From Dugong dugon (lineage: Eukaryota; Chordata; Mammalia; Sirenia; Dugongidae): a stretch of DNA of 64,000 nucleotides. The notes beneath the pieces are model-generated. The model did no database searches, was not told the DNA's origin, and saw only the letters and a program-made list of their open reading frames with translations. The position numbers were made by a program, and so were the translations under genes. Each line of letters begins with the position of its first letter. The stretch's first letter is position 1. Of the stretch, positions 25,139 to 37,121 are shown in pieces. The stretch spans positions 170,821,624 to 170,885,623 of the forward strand of contig CM057461.1 in NCBI GenBank assembly GCA_030035585.1, in the 5' to 3' direction.

Positions 25139-27539
25139 CAGGCATACCTCATTTTATTTGTACTTCACTTTATTGTGCTTTGCAGATATTGCGTTTTTTA
25201 CAAATTGAAGGTTTGTGGCAACCCTGGGTCAAGCAAGTCTAATGACGCCATTTTTCCAACAGCATGTGCTCACTTCATGTCTCTGTGTCACATTTTGGTA
25301 ATTATCGTGATATTTCAAACTTTTTCATTATTACCGTATCTGTTACAGTGATCTGTGATCAGTGATCTTTGATGTTACCATTGTGATTGTTTTGGGGCAG
25401 CATGAACCATGCCCATATAAGATGGTGAACTTAAATAAATTTTGTGTGTGTTCTGATGGCTCCACTGACTGGCCATTCCTCTGTCTCTTTCCCTATCCTC
25501 GGGCCTCCCTATTCCGAGACATGCCAATATTGAAATTAGGCCCATTAATAACCCTATAATGGCCTCTAAGTGTTCAAGTGAAAGGAAGAGTTGCACGTCT
25601 CTCACTTTAAATCAAAACCTAGAAATGACTAAGCTTAGTGAGGAAGGCATACTGAAAGCTGAGACAGGCCGAAAGCTAGGGCTCTTGAGCCAAATGGCCA
25701 AGTTATGAATGCAAAGGAAAAGTTCTTGAAGGAAATTTAAAGTGCTACTCCAGTGAACATATGAATGATAAGAAAACAAAACAGCCTGGTTGCTGATATG
25801 GAGAAAGTTTTAGTCTTCTGGATAGAAGATCAAACCAGCCACAACATTCTCTTAAACCAAAGCCTAATCTAGAGCAAGGTCCTAACTCTTCAATTCTATG
25901 AAGGCTGAGAGAGGTGAGGAATCTGCAGAAGAAAAGTTTGAAGCTAGCAGAGGTTGGTTTATAAGGTTTAAGGAAAGAAGTCGTCTCCATAACAGAAAAG
26001 TGCAAGGTGAAGCAGGAAGTACTGATGTAGAAGCTGCAAGCTGCAGCAAGTTATCCAGAAGATCTAGCTAAGATAATTGATGAAGGTGGCTACGCTAAAC
26101 AACAGATTTTCAATGTAGACAAAACAGCCTTATATTGCAAGAAGATGCCATCTAGTACTTTCATAGCTAGTTAATGCCTGGCTTCAAAGCTTCAAAGGAC
26201 AGGCTGACTCTCTTGTTAGGGGTTAATGCAGCTGGTGACTTTAAGTTGAAGCCAATATTCATTTACCATTCTGAAAATCCTAGGGCCCTTAAGAATTATG
26301 CTAAATCTACTCTGCCTGTGTTCTATAAATGGAACAACAAAGCCTGGATGGCAGCACATCTGTTTACAACACGGTTTATGGACTATTTTAAGCCCACTAT
26401 TGAGACCTACTGCTCAGAAAAAAGGATTCCTTTCAAAATATTACTGCTCATTGACATTGCATCTGGTCACCCAAGAGCTCTGATGGAGATGTACAAGGAG
26501 ATAAATGTTGTTTTCATTCCTGCTAACATACCAGCCATTCTGCTACCCATGAAATTAAGAAGTAATTTTGACTTTCAAGTCTTATTTTAAGAAACACATT
26601 TTGTAAGGCTATAGCTGCCATAGATAGTGATTCCTCTGATGGATCTGGGCAAAGTAAACTGAAAACCTTCTGCAAAGGATTCACCATTCTAGATGCCATT
26701 AGGGACATTCGTGATTCATGGAAGGAGGTCAAAATATCAACATTAACAGGAGTTTGAAAGAAGTTGATTCCAACCCTCATGGATGATTTAGAGGAGTTCA
26801 AGATTTCAGTGGAGGAAGTAAATGCAGATGTGGTAGAAAGAGCAAGAGAACTAGAATTAGAAGTGGAACCTCGAAGATGTAACTGAATTACTGCAATCTC
26901 ATGATAAAACTTTAACGGATGAGGAGCTGCTTCTTATGGATAAGCAAAGAAAGTGATTTCTTGAGATGGAATCTACTCCTAGTGAAGATGCTGTGAACAT
27001 TACAGAAATGACAACAAACGATTTAGAATATTACATAAACATAGTTGATAAAGCAGCAGCAGGCTTTGAGAGGACTGACTCCAATTTTGAAAGAAGTTCT
27101 ACTGTGGACAAAATGCTATCAAACAGCATCACATGCTACAGAGAAATCTTCCATGAAAGGAAGAGTCAATCAATATGGCAAACTTCATTGTTGTCTTATT
27201 TTAAGAAATTGCCACAGCCACCTCAACCTTCAGCAACCACCACCCTGTCAGTCAGCAGCCATCAACATCGAGGCAAAATCTACCACCAGCAAAAAGATTA
27301 CGACTCACTGAAGGCTCTTATGATGGTTAGCATTTTTTAGCAATAAAGTATTTTTTAATTAAGGTATGTACTTTTTTTAGACATAATGCTACTGCATAGT
27401 TAATAGAATACAGTATAGTGTAAACATAACTTTTATATGCACTGGGAAACCAAAAAATTCGTGTGACTCCATTTATTGTGATACTCACTTTATTGCAGTG
27501 GTTTGGAACTGAACCTGCAATATCTCTGAGGTATGCCTA
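25139..27539 (+). mobile_element. Tigger1 DNA transposon, complete but inactive
   Basis: Both ends are present: CAGGCATACCTCATTTTATT at the left and its inverted partner finishing GAGGTATGCCTA at the right, with a TA duplication outside (25137-25138, 27540-27541). The length (about 2.4 kb) is that of autonomous Tigger1, a pogo-clade Tc1/mariner element. It is old: many substitutions and several small deletions are visible. Confidence 0.93.
25570..27340 (+). pseudogene. Tigger1 transposase, broken
   Basis: Pieces of a pogo-type transposase: a damaged DNA-binding start near 25570-26030, a catalytic-core piece at 26174-26590 with [20 protein letters not shown], and a C-terminal piece at 26966-27340. 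The expected DNA-AP motif of the catalytic core reads DIASGHPRA here, so the Asp is kept but its Asn-Ala-Pro neighbours are changed. Stops and frameshifts separate the pieces. The intact protein would cut and paste the element. Confidence 0.85.
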
Positions 27540-27589
27540 TATTATAATTTTTTATCTGTCAATCTTCTTATATAGATTGTAAGCTATCT

Positions 27590-27660
27590 ATCTATGTGTG
27601 TGTGTATATATATAAACCCTGTTGCCATCAAGTCAATTCTGATCCATAGCAGCCCTATAA
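27590..27660 (-). repeat. TG/TA microsatellite and AfroSINE tail remnant
   Basis: A TGTGTG/TATATA run at 27596-27613 abuts 27616-27660, a reversed AfroSINE/RTE-type tail (GTTGCCATCAAGTCAATTCT). Confidence 0.6.
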
Positions 27661-28019
27661 GCAGGGGATATGGCTTACGACTGTGCCTGACATACATATT
27701 TGTGGAATAAACAAATAAATGAATGAGGTTGTTTGATCAAAGAGTTTCACTTTTCTCATCTGTAAAATTAGGAAAATAATATCTACTTTGCAGGTACATT
27801 GTGGGTATTAAAGAAAATAATATTAAGCTGTTGGAACATAGTAGAACCAGAATAAAATTAGTTTCCTCCAACTGCCTACTTGCCAGTTACAATCTTAGGA
27901 GGATGATCCCATCAGTAGTAGGTTTTTTTGTCTGTTTGTTTTGTTTTCTTTCTTTCCTTTGCTCCTGCAGCTAGTAAGTTAATAATTTGCCCCGAGTTCA
28001 CACCCACTTCTCAGAGAGC

Positions 28020-28495
28020 CTATTGCCATACCCTGCAGAGTAAGCAGTAAATCATGCAGGGCTGCCTCTTCAGTGTAAATGATTGGTCAAGCTGGGCCCA
28101 TCAGAGTCTCTGCCCCAGGAATTTGGAATTTGGGAGTCAGAGATTCTACTTAGTCTCAGGTAATTTCATGAGCTGGGAAACTAGGCAAAGCTGGTACCAG
28201 GGCAGCCATGTTTGATCACATACTCAGAGAAGCAGAGAACACTTCTCTCCTACACAGAGAAAGAGAAAGAGAGAATGAAGCAGACACCTCATGAGATCAT
28301 GAAACCCCAGAGAGAGAAAGAGACACAATGAGAACTACCTTGGTTCTCGATGCCTTTTCAGTTCCAGAATCCAGTACCTTGTGAGGCCCAACTATACTCT
28401 TGTCCTTAGGCTCTGTGAGATAACTCTATGGCCCCCCAGTAACCTCTCCTGTTTTTAACACTGAGTGGTCCTCTGTTCCTTACAGTTAGGAGTCA
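28020..28495 (+). mobile_element. Old ERVL-type solo LTR, probable
   Basis: The layout matches an old mammalian LTR: AATTTGGAATTTGGGAGTCA, a GA-rich block (28255-28330) ending in AATGAGAACTACCTTGGTTC, then the terminal part with TGTGAGATAACTC. The edges are approximate and the family is unsure. Confidence 0.5.
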
Positions 28496-28689
28496 TGATA
28501 AAGATAGACCCAATCATATAATAATTTCTATTCATGATATCCCTCATTTAACCCCCAGTCTAGGCATTTTGATTTTCACAATTTAGTGCTTTCCACTGCC
28601 TCTGTTTGGGGCTTATACAGCTATTCCCCTTGCTTTCTGATATAAATATGCACTCACCCTTCTTAGCCATACTTTAAAAACGTCTACTG

Positions 28690-28915
28690 TTCATTATGAC
28701 CTAGTGCTTTCATGCCACTTTTCCTCTTCACTCCTCCATTCAGCCACATAGGCCTTTCATTTCCTCCACTGAGGTTTGCCTATTTGACTTCAAGGCCTTC
28801 CCATATACTGTTCCAACTGCTCAAGGAGTCACCCTCCTCCCATCCCTCTGCCTATCTAATGCCCAATAATCCTTCAGGTCTCAACCTAACATCTTTGACA
28901 GACTGTATTCTCTAA
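28690..28915 (+). repeat. L2 LINE fragment
   Basis: Contains CTTCAAGGCCTTCCCATATA and AATCCTTCAGGTCTCAACCT, words of the L2 3' region. Confidence 0.6.
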
Positions 28916-29390
28916 GGATGGCCACAACAATAGCTCTTACCCCACATACATTTCTGCAATGAGAACTTGCTACTCCCCCATAAAGAGGTGAATTTATTTT
29001 TCCACTTTCTTGAATCTGGGCCTGATTTGTGATGTTTTGATCAGCAGAATGTGCCAGAAGTGATGCTGTGCCCATTTGAGGTGTGGCCCTTAACTGTCTC
29101 TTGGAGCCCTAAGCTGATACATAAGAAGTCCAGGTTACTCTGCTGAAGAGAGAGGCCATGTGGAGGAGCATGAAGGCACATGAGTTAAAAAGCCATCTGG
29201 GATGACAATCCAGTTGATCCTTCACATGACTCCAACCCAATCAACATCTAACTGCAATCTCAGAAGAGACCCCAAGTAAGAACTGCCCAGCTGAGCCTCA
29301 TTAACCCACAGAACCAAAGAGATACTAAATTGCTGTTTTAAGAATTTGTTTGGGAGTAGTTTGTCATTCAACAACAAATCATCAGGCCTC
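28915..29390 (+). repeat. Old mammalian repeat, same family as 23360-23770
   Basis: The block GAGAGGCCATGTGGAGGAG, the AACTGCAATCTCAGAAGAG part and a tail TTGCTGTTTTAAGAATTTG repeat the arrangement at 23360-23770. Family not named. Confidence 0.55.
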
Positions 29391-29879
29391 ATCACTTCCT
29401 AAGAGAAGAATTCTCTGGTGCCCCAGTCTAGATTAAGTGTACTTATTATTGTAAACTTCCAAGGCACCTGCCCTTCTATAAGTTACACACATTGCATTTG
29501 TAATTACAAGTTTCAATGTCAACAGCCACTCTTAGGCAGAGACTGTGTCTATTTTGTCCACCCCTGGGTTCCCAGAGCACAGGTGCAGTTCAATAAATAT
29601 TTGCTGAATAGATAAATAAACTATTTTTGAGTGTCTGCTTTAAGGATCATTTGAAATTGTATTAGTTTTTCCCTTTTTCCTTTGTTGTCAGTACTTCTGA
29701 CTTCCAGCCCTCTCACCAAGTAATGACTACCTCTAGAAATAAAAAATAAAGATAGTCGTTGTTTTAACAAAAGCCAAAAGGGGAAGAAAAAAAAAATTCA
29801 CTCTTTAGAGTAATAAATGAGTTAACAGACCAGTGTGAGAGATCCAATCTTTGCCTGTATTTGTAATAACTAAATTTAT

Positions 29880-30440
29880 TGAGAGTTGCAGTTATTTATT
29901 CATTCCATAAGTATTTATTGAAGCACCTACTGTGCTCTAGGCACTGGTGATACAGCAGTGAGCAAAACAGATACAAATTCTGCCCTCATGGAACTTATAC
30001 TCTAGGGGAGCACTTACTGTATATGCCAGGCACAGCTCTAAATGCTTTCAATGTCTTAACTCATTCATTCATTAAGGTATAGGAAAGAAGGCAGTGCTAC
30101 CCTCCAGCAATCCAATCTACCACATCCCAAATCCCATTCCTCTAAGAAGCTGTTCCTGAAGATTCAATCTTTCCGGGTCTCTCCCTTTCTGGATGTCTAA
30201 AGCATCACCAAACAACACTACTTTGTAAACTGCCTTTTATTTCCTGAATGGCTCCTTCTCAGCATCTCAGCTAGACTATAAGCTTCTTGAGGGCAAGTCC
30301 CATATCCCATTTGTCTATGTCCACCACAGGGCCATATACTCAGACGGAGCTCAATAAATACCCAGGAAGATCTCCCTGTCTCTTGCCTTTCCAGCCTCCA
30401 ATGTAGCCTCCACGTCACTTCTCTTAACCCTTCAGGGTCT
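29880..30440 (+). repeat. Old repeat plus L2 3' end
   Basis: 29890-30010 is the ancient repeat with GCACCTACTGTGCTCTAGG. 30100-30370 is L2-like and ends with AGACTATAAGCTTCTTGAGG and ACGGAGCTCAATAAATA. Confidence 0.6.
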
Positions 30441-30449
30441 ACCCAAGAA

Positions 30450-30653
30450 GAGGGGTCAACAAACATTTTCTGTAAAGGGCTTTGCAGGTCATATGGTCTC
30501 TTTCACAACAATTCAAAATTCCCCACTGCTGCTATAGTGGGGAAAGCAGCCAATAAATGACTGGGCATGACTGTGTTCCAATAAAACAATTTACAAAAAC
30601 AGGAAGTGGGCCAGATTTGGCTTGGCCCATGGGCTATAGTTTGCTGACCCCTG
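30450..30653. mobile_element. hAT MITE, MER20-like
   Basis: Inverted ends AGGGGTCAACAAAC and, in reverse, CAGGGGTCAGCAAAC, with AAAGGGCTTTGCAGGTCATA and TGTGTTCCAATAAAACAATT inside. The length of about 204 bp fits MER20. The flanks are a decayed 8-bp duplication (CCCAAGAA, GCATAGAA). Confidence 0.8.
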
Positions 30654-30699
30654 GCATAGAAGACATAGTGTAAGCTTCTCATGAGTGAAGGCAGAGGGC

Positions 30700-30895
30700 A
30701 ATAGGGAAGACACTGGGGCTCAGAGAGGAGGATAGAATTACAGCTCCACCAATTACCAGCAATGGGCCGTCCGGTAAGTTACTTAACTTCTCTAATCTCA
30801 GTTTCCTCATTTGCAAAACCAGCATTTTAATAATACTTCCCTCCTAGGATAGTTGGGAGAATTAAGAGAATATATGGCATGGTTCCTGGCACACA
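30700..30895 (+). repeat. MIR SINE
   Basis: Core words TTACTTAACTTCTCTAATCTC and TTTCCTCATTTGCAAAACC, then the 3' end GGTTCCTGGCACACAAT. Confidence 0.75.
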
Positions 30896-30929
30896 ATACA
30901 TGACCAACAACAGCCTAAAAGCCCCTACC

Positions 30930-31950
30930 TCATATGGCCCCTCATCTTTCATCTCCAAATTCATACATATCTGCTGCCCCTCACTATGGTCACACTGGTC
31001 TCCTTGCCAGTTCCCAAACACGCAGACATGTTCTCAACTCAGTGCCTTTGAATTGACTGTTCGCTCAGACACCCATATGGCCAACTTCCTCTTTAAGTCT
31101 TTGTTCATCTCAATGAGGCCTACCCCTGACTATCCTACTTAAAATTATAATACACATTTCTTCTCTGGACTTCTGATCCCCTTACCCTACTCTTTTTGAT
31201 TTTCTAATAATTTTTAAATTTTAGAAGTTTTACATTTATAGAATTATTGCAACCATAGTACAGACAGTTCCCATATACCCCATACCCAGTCTCATCAATG
31301 AAACATCTTACGTTAGTATGGTACATTGGTCACATGAGTGAATCAATATTGATATAGTATTATTAGCTGAATTCCATATTTTATTCAGATTTCCTCAGTT
31401 TTTCCCTAATGTCCTTTTTCTGTTGGAGGATTCCATTCAGGATACCACATTACATTTAGTTGTAATGTCTCTTTAGGCTCTTCTTGGCTGTGAAACATTC
31501 TCAGACTTTATTTGTTTTTGATGACCTTGACAGTTTTGAGGAGTACTGGTCAGGTATTTTATAGAATGTCCCTCAGTTGGGATTTGTATGATTTTTTTTC
31601 ATGATTAGAATGGGGTTGTGGGTTTTTAGCAAGAATGCCTCAGAGGTGAAGTGCCATTCTCATCACATCAAATCAAAGGTACATACTATCAACATGACTT
31701 AGCACTGTTAATGTTAACTGTGATCACCTGGCTTGAAGTACCCTGTTTTCCTTAAGCACCTACCATCTGGCACACTGCGTTATTTATTTATTTATTTAAT
31801 GTTTAGTGTTTCTCCCTCCCCACTAAAATGTAAGCTTCATGAGGGCAGTATTTATGCCTGCTTGGTTCACTGATATATACCAAGTGCTTAGAATAATCTC
31901 TAGCACACAAAAAAGCACCGACCAGATATGTGTTAAGTAAATAAGGTACT
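30930..31950. repeat. L2 interrupted by an ancient L1 fragment
   Basis: 30930-31175 and 31760-31950 are L2 3'-region sequence on the plus strand (the latter with ATGTAAGCTTCATGAGGGCA). Between them 31180-31745 resembles an L1M 3' UTR in reverse. No coding. Confidence 0.6.
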
Positions 31951-32589
31951 ACTCCTTTTCATAATAGTCATGGCCTTTCACTACCTCTCCACCTCTCCAA
32001 CTTATAGTTCTTAACCAACAACCACCTTGTTGTTTACTCTTCCATTTTTTTTTTTCCTCCAAGTTCAGGAGGCCTCATAATTGTTCAGTTTCCCATAACA
32101 CCCTAGGCTTCCTACATTGTACGGAAATAAATGGATAATCTCTCCTGATTCCACTCTACACTCTGAACTACTTGATGGCAGGGGAAGTGCCTTATTCACC
32201 CTCTTATGCACTAATTTTCACCACACATCTGTCAGACTGTCATATTGTGGTGGCTTGTGTGTTGCAGTGATGCTGGAAGCTATGCCACCATTATTTTAAA
32301 TATCAGCAGCAACATCCATGGTAGACAGGTTTCACTGGAGCTTCCAGACTAAGACTGACTAGGAAGAAGGTCCTGGCAATCTACTTCTGAAAAAATTGGC
32401 AGTGAAAACTTTATAAAATAGCAGTGGAACATTGTCTGATATAGTGCTGGAAGATGAGCTCTTCAGGTTGGAAGGCACTCAAAATACAACTGGGGAAGAG
32501 CTGCCTCCTGGAAGCTATGTCATCTGCAACCTTAATGCCTTAATGACGCAGATGAAGTAAAGCTTTTGGGACCTTCATTTGCTGATGTG

Positions 32590-35120
32590 ACACAACTCAA
32601 AATGAGAAGAAACAGCTGCAAACAACCATTAATAACTGCAACACAGAATTTGCAAAATATGAATCTAGGAAAATTGGAAGTTGTCAAAAATGAAATGGAC
32701 CTCATAAAGATCAATATCTTGGCATTGGTAAGCTGAAATGGATGGGTACTGGCCATTTTGATCAGACAATAATATGGTCTACTATGTCAGGAATGATAAA
32801 TTAAAGAGGAATGACATTGCATATATTGTGAAAAAGAACATTTCAAGATCTATCCTGAAGTACAACGATGTCAGTGATAGGATAATACCAATATGCCTAC
32901 AAGGAAGACCAGTTAATATGACTATTATTCAAACTTATACACCAAGCACTAATGCCAAAGATAAAGAAATTGAAGATTTTTACTAACTCCTGTGATCTGA
33001 AATTGATCAAACTTACAATCGAGATGTACTGATAATTACTGGTGATTGGAAAGTGAAAGTCTGAAAGAAAGGACCTGTAGTTGGAAAACATGGCCTTGGT
33101 GATAGAATTGAGGCCAGAGATCGCATGATAGAATTTTGCAAGACCAATGACTTATTCATTGGAAATGCCTTTTTTCCACAACATAAACAGCAACTATAGA
33201 CATGGACCTCACCAGATTAAAAACAGAGGAATCAAATTGATAACATCTGTGTAAAGAGATGATGGAAAAGCTCAATATCATAGTCAAAATGAGGCCAGGG
33301 ACCAAATGTGGAACAGACCATCAATTGCTCATATGCAAGTTCAAGCTGAAGTTGAAGAAAATTAAAACAAGTCCACGAGATCAAAAATACGGCTTTCAGT
33401 ATATTCCACCTAAATCTGGAGACCATCTCAAGAATAGATTTGACGCATTGAACACTAATGACCGAAGACCAGGTGACCTATGGAATAACCTCAAGGACAT
33501 CATACATGAAAAAGCAAAAGGTCATTAAAAAGACAGGAGAGAAAGAAAAGACCAAAACGGATGTCAAAAGAGACCCTGAAACTTGCTCTTGAACGTAGAG
33601 TAGCAAAAGCAAATGGAAGAAGCAATGAAGTAAAAGAGCTGAAGAGTAGATTTCAAAGGCCAGCAAGAGAAGACAAAGTAAAGTATTACAACGAAATGTG
33701 CAAAGACCTGGAGTTGGAAAACCAAAAGGGAAGAACATGCTCAGCATTTCTCAAGCTGAAAGAACTACAGAAAAAACTCAAGCCTTGAGTTGCAATAGTG
33801 AGGGATCCTATGTGCAAAACATTGAATGCCGTAGGAGGCATCAAAAAAAGATGGCAGAAATACCCAGAATCACTGTACCAAAAAGAATTGGTTGACGTTC
33901 AACTATTTCAGGAGGTAGCATATGATCAAGAACCAACAATATTGAAGGAAGAAGTCCAAACTGCTTTGAAGGCATTGGTAAAAAATGAGGCTCCAGGAAT
34001 TGATGGAATACCATTTGAAATGTTTCAACAAACACATGCAGCTTGGAATGTGCTCACTTGTCTATGCCAAGCAATTTGGAAGACAGCTACCTGGCCAGCT
34101 GACTGGAAGACATCCAAATTTGCGCCCATTCTAAAGAAAGGCGATCCAACAGAATGTAGAAGTTATCAAACAATATCATTAATATCACACGCAAGTAAAA
34201 TTTTGCTAAAGATCATTCAAAAACAGTTGCAGCAGTACACCGACAGGGAACTGCCAGAAATTCAGCCTGGATTCAGAAGAGGGTATCATTGCTGATGTCA
34301 GAACGATCTTGGCTGAATGTAGAGAATACCAGAAAGATGTTTATTAGTGTTTTATGGACTATGGAAAGGCATTCGACTACGTGGATCATAGCATATTTTG
34401 GATAACATTGTGAAGAATGGGAATTCCAGAACACTTAATTCTGTTCATACAGAACCTGTACATAGACCAAGAGGCAGTCGTTTGAACAGAACAAGGGAAT
34501 ACTGCATGGTTCAAAATCAGGAAAGGTGTGCATCAGCGTTGTACCCTTTCACCGTACTTTTCAATCTGTATAAAAAAAGAAACCAAACCCGCTGCCGTCA
34601 AGTCGACTTCAACTCATAGTGACCCTATAGGACAGAGCAGAACTGCCCCATAGAGTTTCCAAGGAGCACCTGGTAGATTCGAACTGGTGACCTTTTGATT
34701 AGCATCCGTATCTCTTAACCATTATGCCACCAGGGTTTCCTTCAATCTATATGCTGAGCAGATAATTCGAGAAGCTGGACTATATGAAGAAGAACATACC
34801 ATCAGGATTGGTAGAAGACTCATTAAGAATCTGTGATATGCAGATGACACAACCTTGCTTGCTGAAAGCAAAGAAGACTTGAAGCACTTACTGATGAAGA
34901 TCAAAGAATACAGCCTTCAGTGTGGATTACACCTTAACATAAAGAAAACAAAAATCCTCACAACTGGACCAATAAACAACATCATGATAAATGGAGAAAA
35001 TGTGAAGTTGCCGAGGATTTCATTTAACTTGGATCCACAATCAATGCTCATGGAAGCAGCCATCAAGAAATCAAATGAAGTATTGCACTGTGCAAATCTG
35101 CTGTGAAAGACCTCTGTAAA
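32590..35120 (+). pseudogene. RTE endonuclease-reverse transcriptase ORF, broken
   Basis: APE-type endonuclease sequence lies at about 32590-33190 (VKNEMDLIKINILAL, then RSILKYNDVSDRIIPICLQG). A linker is at 33259-33788. The reverse transcriptase begins near 33960 with APGIDGIPFEMFQQ and keeps the catalytic YADD in YADDTTLLAES at about 34837-34869, followed by NIKKTKILTTGP. The motif order and wording are those of the BovB group of the RTE clade. Stops and frameshifts plus the AfroSINE make it dead. Confidence 0.9.
34572..34740 (-). mobile_element. AfroSINE inside the RTE reverse transcriptase (minus)
   Basis: Reversed, short-form AfroSINE. The target duplication TTCAATCTGTAT (34560-34571) and TTCAATCTATAT (34741-34752) matches at 11 of 12, and the RTE reading resumes directly after it. 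Confidence 0.94.
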
Positions 35121-35642
35121 GTGTTGAAAAGCAAAGACATCACTTGGAGGAATGAAGGTGCACCTGAACCAAGCCATGATATTTTCAATCGCTTCATATG
35201 TGTGCAAAAGCTGGACTATAAATAAGGAAGACCTAAGAAGAATTGATGTCTTTGAATTATGCTGTTGGCAAATAATACTGAATATACTATGAACTGCCAG
35301 AAGAAGGAACAAGTATGTCTTGGAAAAAGTACAGGCCAGAGTGCTCCTTGAAAGCAAGGATAACGAGACTTCGTCTCACATACTTTGGACATGTTATCAT
35401 GAGGGACCAGTATCTGGAGAAGGAGATCATGCTCACTTAAGTAGAGAATCAGCAAAAAAGAGTAAGACCCTTGATAAGATGGATTGACACGGTGGCTGCA
35501 ACAATGGGTTCAAAGATAGCAACAATTGTGAGGATGACTCAGGATTGGGCAGTGTTTCATTCTGTTGTATTGTACATAGGCTCACTATGAGTCAGAACCG
35601 ACTGGACAGCACCTAAAGACGACCACAACATGCTTTAACTTA

Positions 35643-35834
35643 GGAGCCCTAGTTGTGCAGTGGTTAAGCGCTCAGCTGCTAACCGAAAGATCGGCGGTTC
35701 AAACCCATCAGTGCTCCGTGCTTCTGTAAAAATTTACAGCCTTGGAAACCCTATGGGGCAGTTCTACTCTGTCCTATAGGGTCACTCTGAGTTGGAATTG
35801 ACTTAACGGCAGGCAACAGGTTTGGTTTTTTTGG
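35643..35834 (+). mobile_element. AfroSINE at the RTE right flank (plus)
   Basis: Complete copy with head AGGAGCCCTAGTTGTGCAGT. Target duplication CATGCTTTAACTTA (35629-35642) and CATGCCCTAATTTA (35835-35848). It landed in the target duplication of the RTE, so it is younger. Confidence 0.92.
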
Positions 35835-35848
35835 CATGCCCTAATTTA

Positions 35849-36521
35849 GCTATACCCTCTCTGTGTCTTCATCCTTTCCTCTTGGGCTCCATTTTCCAAT
35901 CTTACTCTTTTTGGAATTTCACCTTTTCCCTCGGGCTGTACAGCCTCTGAATTCACTACACTGCAAGGGTCTGACACCAAGTTTAGTCTCTAGAAGTAAG
36001 TGCTTCTTACTACCTTGCTCATTTGGTTTTGAAATAAATAAATACATAAATTAAAAATATAACAACATATTCCGGCAGGCCAAAAAATGAAGGGTACCTT
36101 CCTCTGACAAAGTGAACAAAATAAATCAGTGTGTGAGGGTAGTGTGGTTTGTCTCGGCACAAAACTGGAAACCAGGAGCTAATTAGAGCTGTGTTCTAAG
36201 TCTGGATCAACCACATTCTTTCTTGCTGGGTGGCCTCCGGCAAACCATTTAACCTCTCGCGGCCTTACTCAGCTACCTATATTCAATAACACTGCTAATA
36301 TCAAATTGCTTTGCATGTGGATCATTCACTAGGTAGCTGTTCCAACATGCCTTTCAAAATGTAAAACTGCTGTATAATTATGGAGCATAATATTGGACCT
36401 CATCCATTCAAAAATCACGTGCTCCTGGTCTCTCCCTAGAAAGATACATCAGCCCAAGAAAGGCAAAGTCAGCAATCAACTATTTATACACTACTTTTCA
36501 GTCAAACTCGGTGAACTATAC
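35849..36521. other. No gene; MIR-like segment inside
   Basis: 36160-36370 resembles MIR (GTGTTCTAAGTCTGGATCAA, TGGGTGGCCTCCGGCAAACC). The remainder is not recognised. Confidence 0.45.
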
Positions 36522-37121
36522 TGTAAAAAGGGTGTGGTAGAGGCATCTGACCTCCTCTAACTTCACAAGGGGGAAGGAGAATCAAGATCAGCAGCCCAAG
36601 GCTGATTCCTATGAGGTGGAGGTCACATATACCTCCTCTCGCTAACCCTTTTTACCAATTCTGACACCATCTGTCCCTCCTGTGGCACTTTCTACTTCTC
36701 TGCTGGGTTCAATAATTCATTGCAATTGCCACACAGAACTCACAGAGCACACTGATGATGATGGGGTTTATTAGGGAAGTAACAGGTTACAATTCAGGTT
36801 CAGGAATGCTCACAATTTGGTTCTTCGATCAGGACAGCCTCTTCTCAGCCATGCCCGAAGGCAGGTCTCTCTCCGGCCCTCGGCCCCTGGGCCTGGCCTC
36901 TGCCCTGCTCAAGCAAGTGTTACAAAGCTCTTTTAGCACTACTGATAAGTACCCAGAGGCACCCTACTCTGCCAGTAAGCCTCAACCTGAAGGTGCTCAG
37001 CTTTAGCTGAGCTCTAGCTGGGTCAGCAATCCCAGGTCCACCAAGTGCCCGCAGGCAGCAAGTGCCCGGAGGCATCCCACCGTGCATCTCCTGCTAGTCT
37101 CTTGCCTGTCTCCTGCCTCTG
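36522..37121 (-). repeat. 3' LTR, distal part, minus provirus
   Basis: This stretch aligns with 42705-43310 of the 5' LTR (e.g. TCTAACTTCACAAGGGGGAA in both). Its LTR terminus is TGTAAAAAGG at 36522. It is interrupted at 37121 by the RTE and resumes at 40310. Confidence 0.88.

Larger units (their letters stand above)
32219..35629 (+). mobile_element. RTE/BovB-type LINE, full length, broken
   Basis: About 3.24 kb once the AfroSINE at 34572-34740 is removed, matching in length the copy at 37122-40309. The 5' end CACCACACATCTGTCAGACT matches that copy, and the 3' end is the RTE tail. The target duplication ATGCACTAATTT (32206-32217) pairs with ATGCCCTAATTT (35836-35847), beyond a later AfroSINE at 35643. 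The lengths are those of complete RTE elements, which have one short UTR and one main ORF. Confidence 0.93.
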
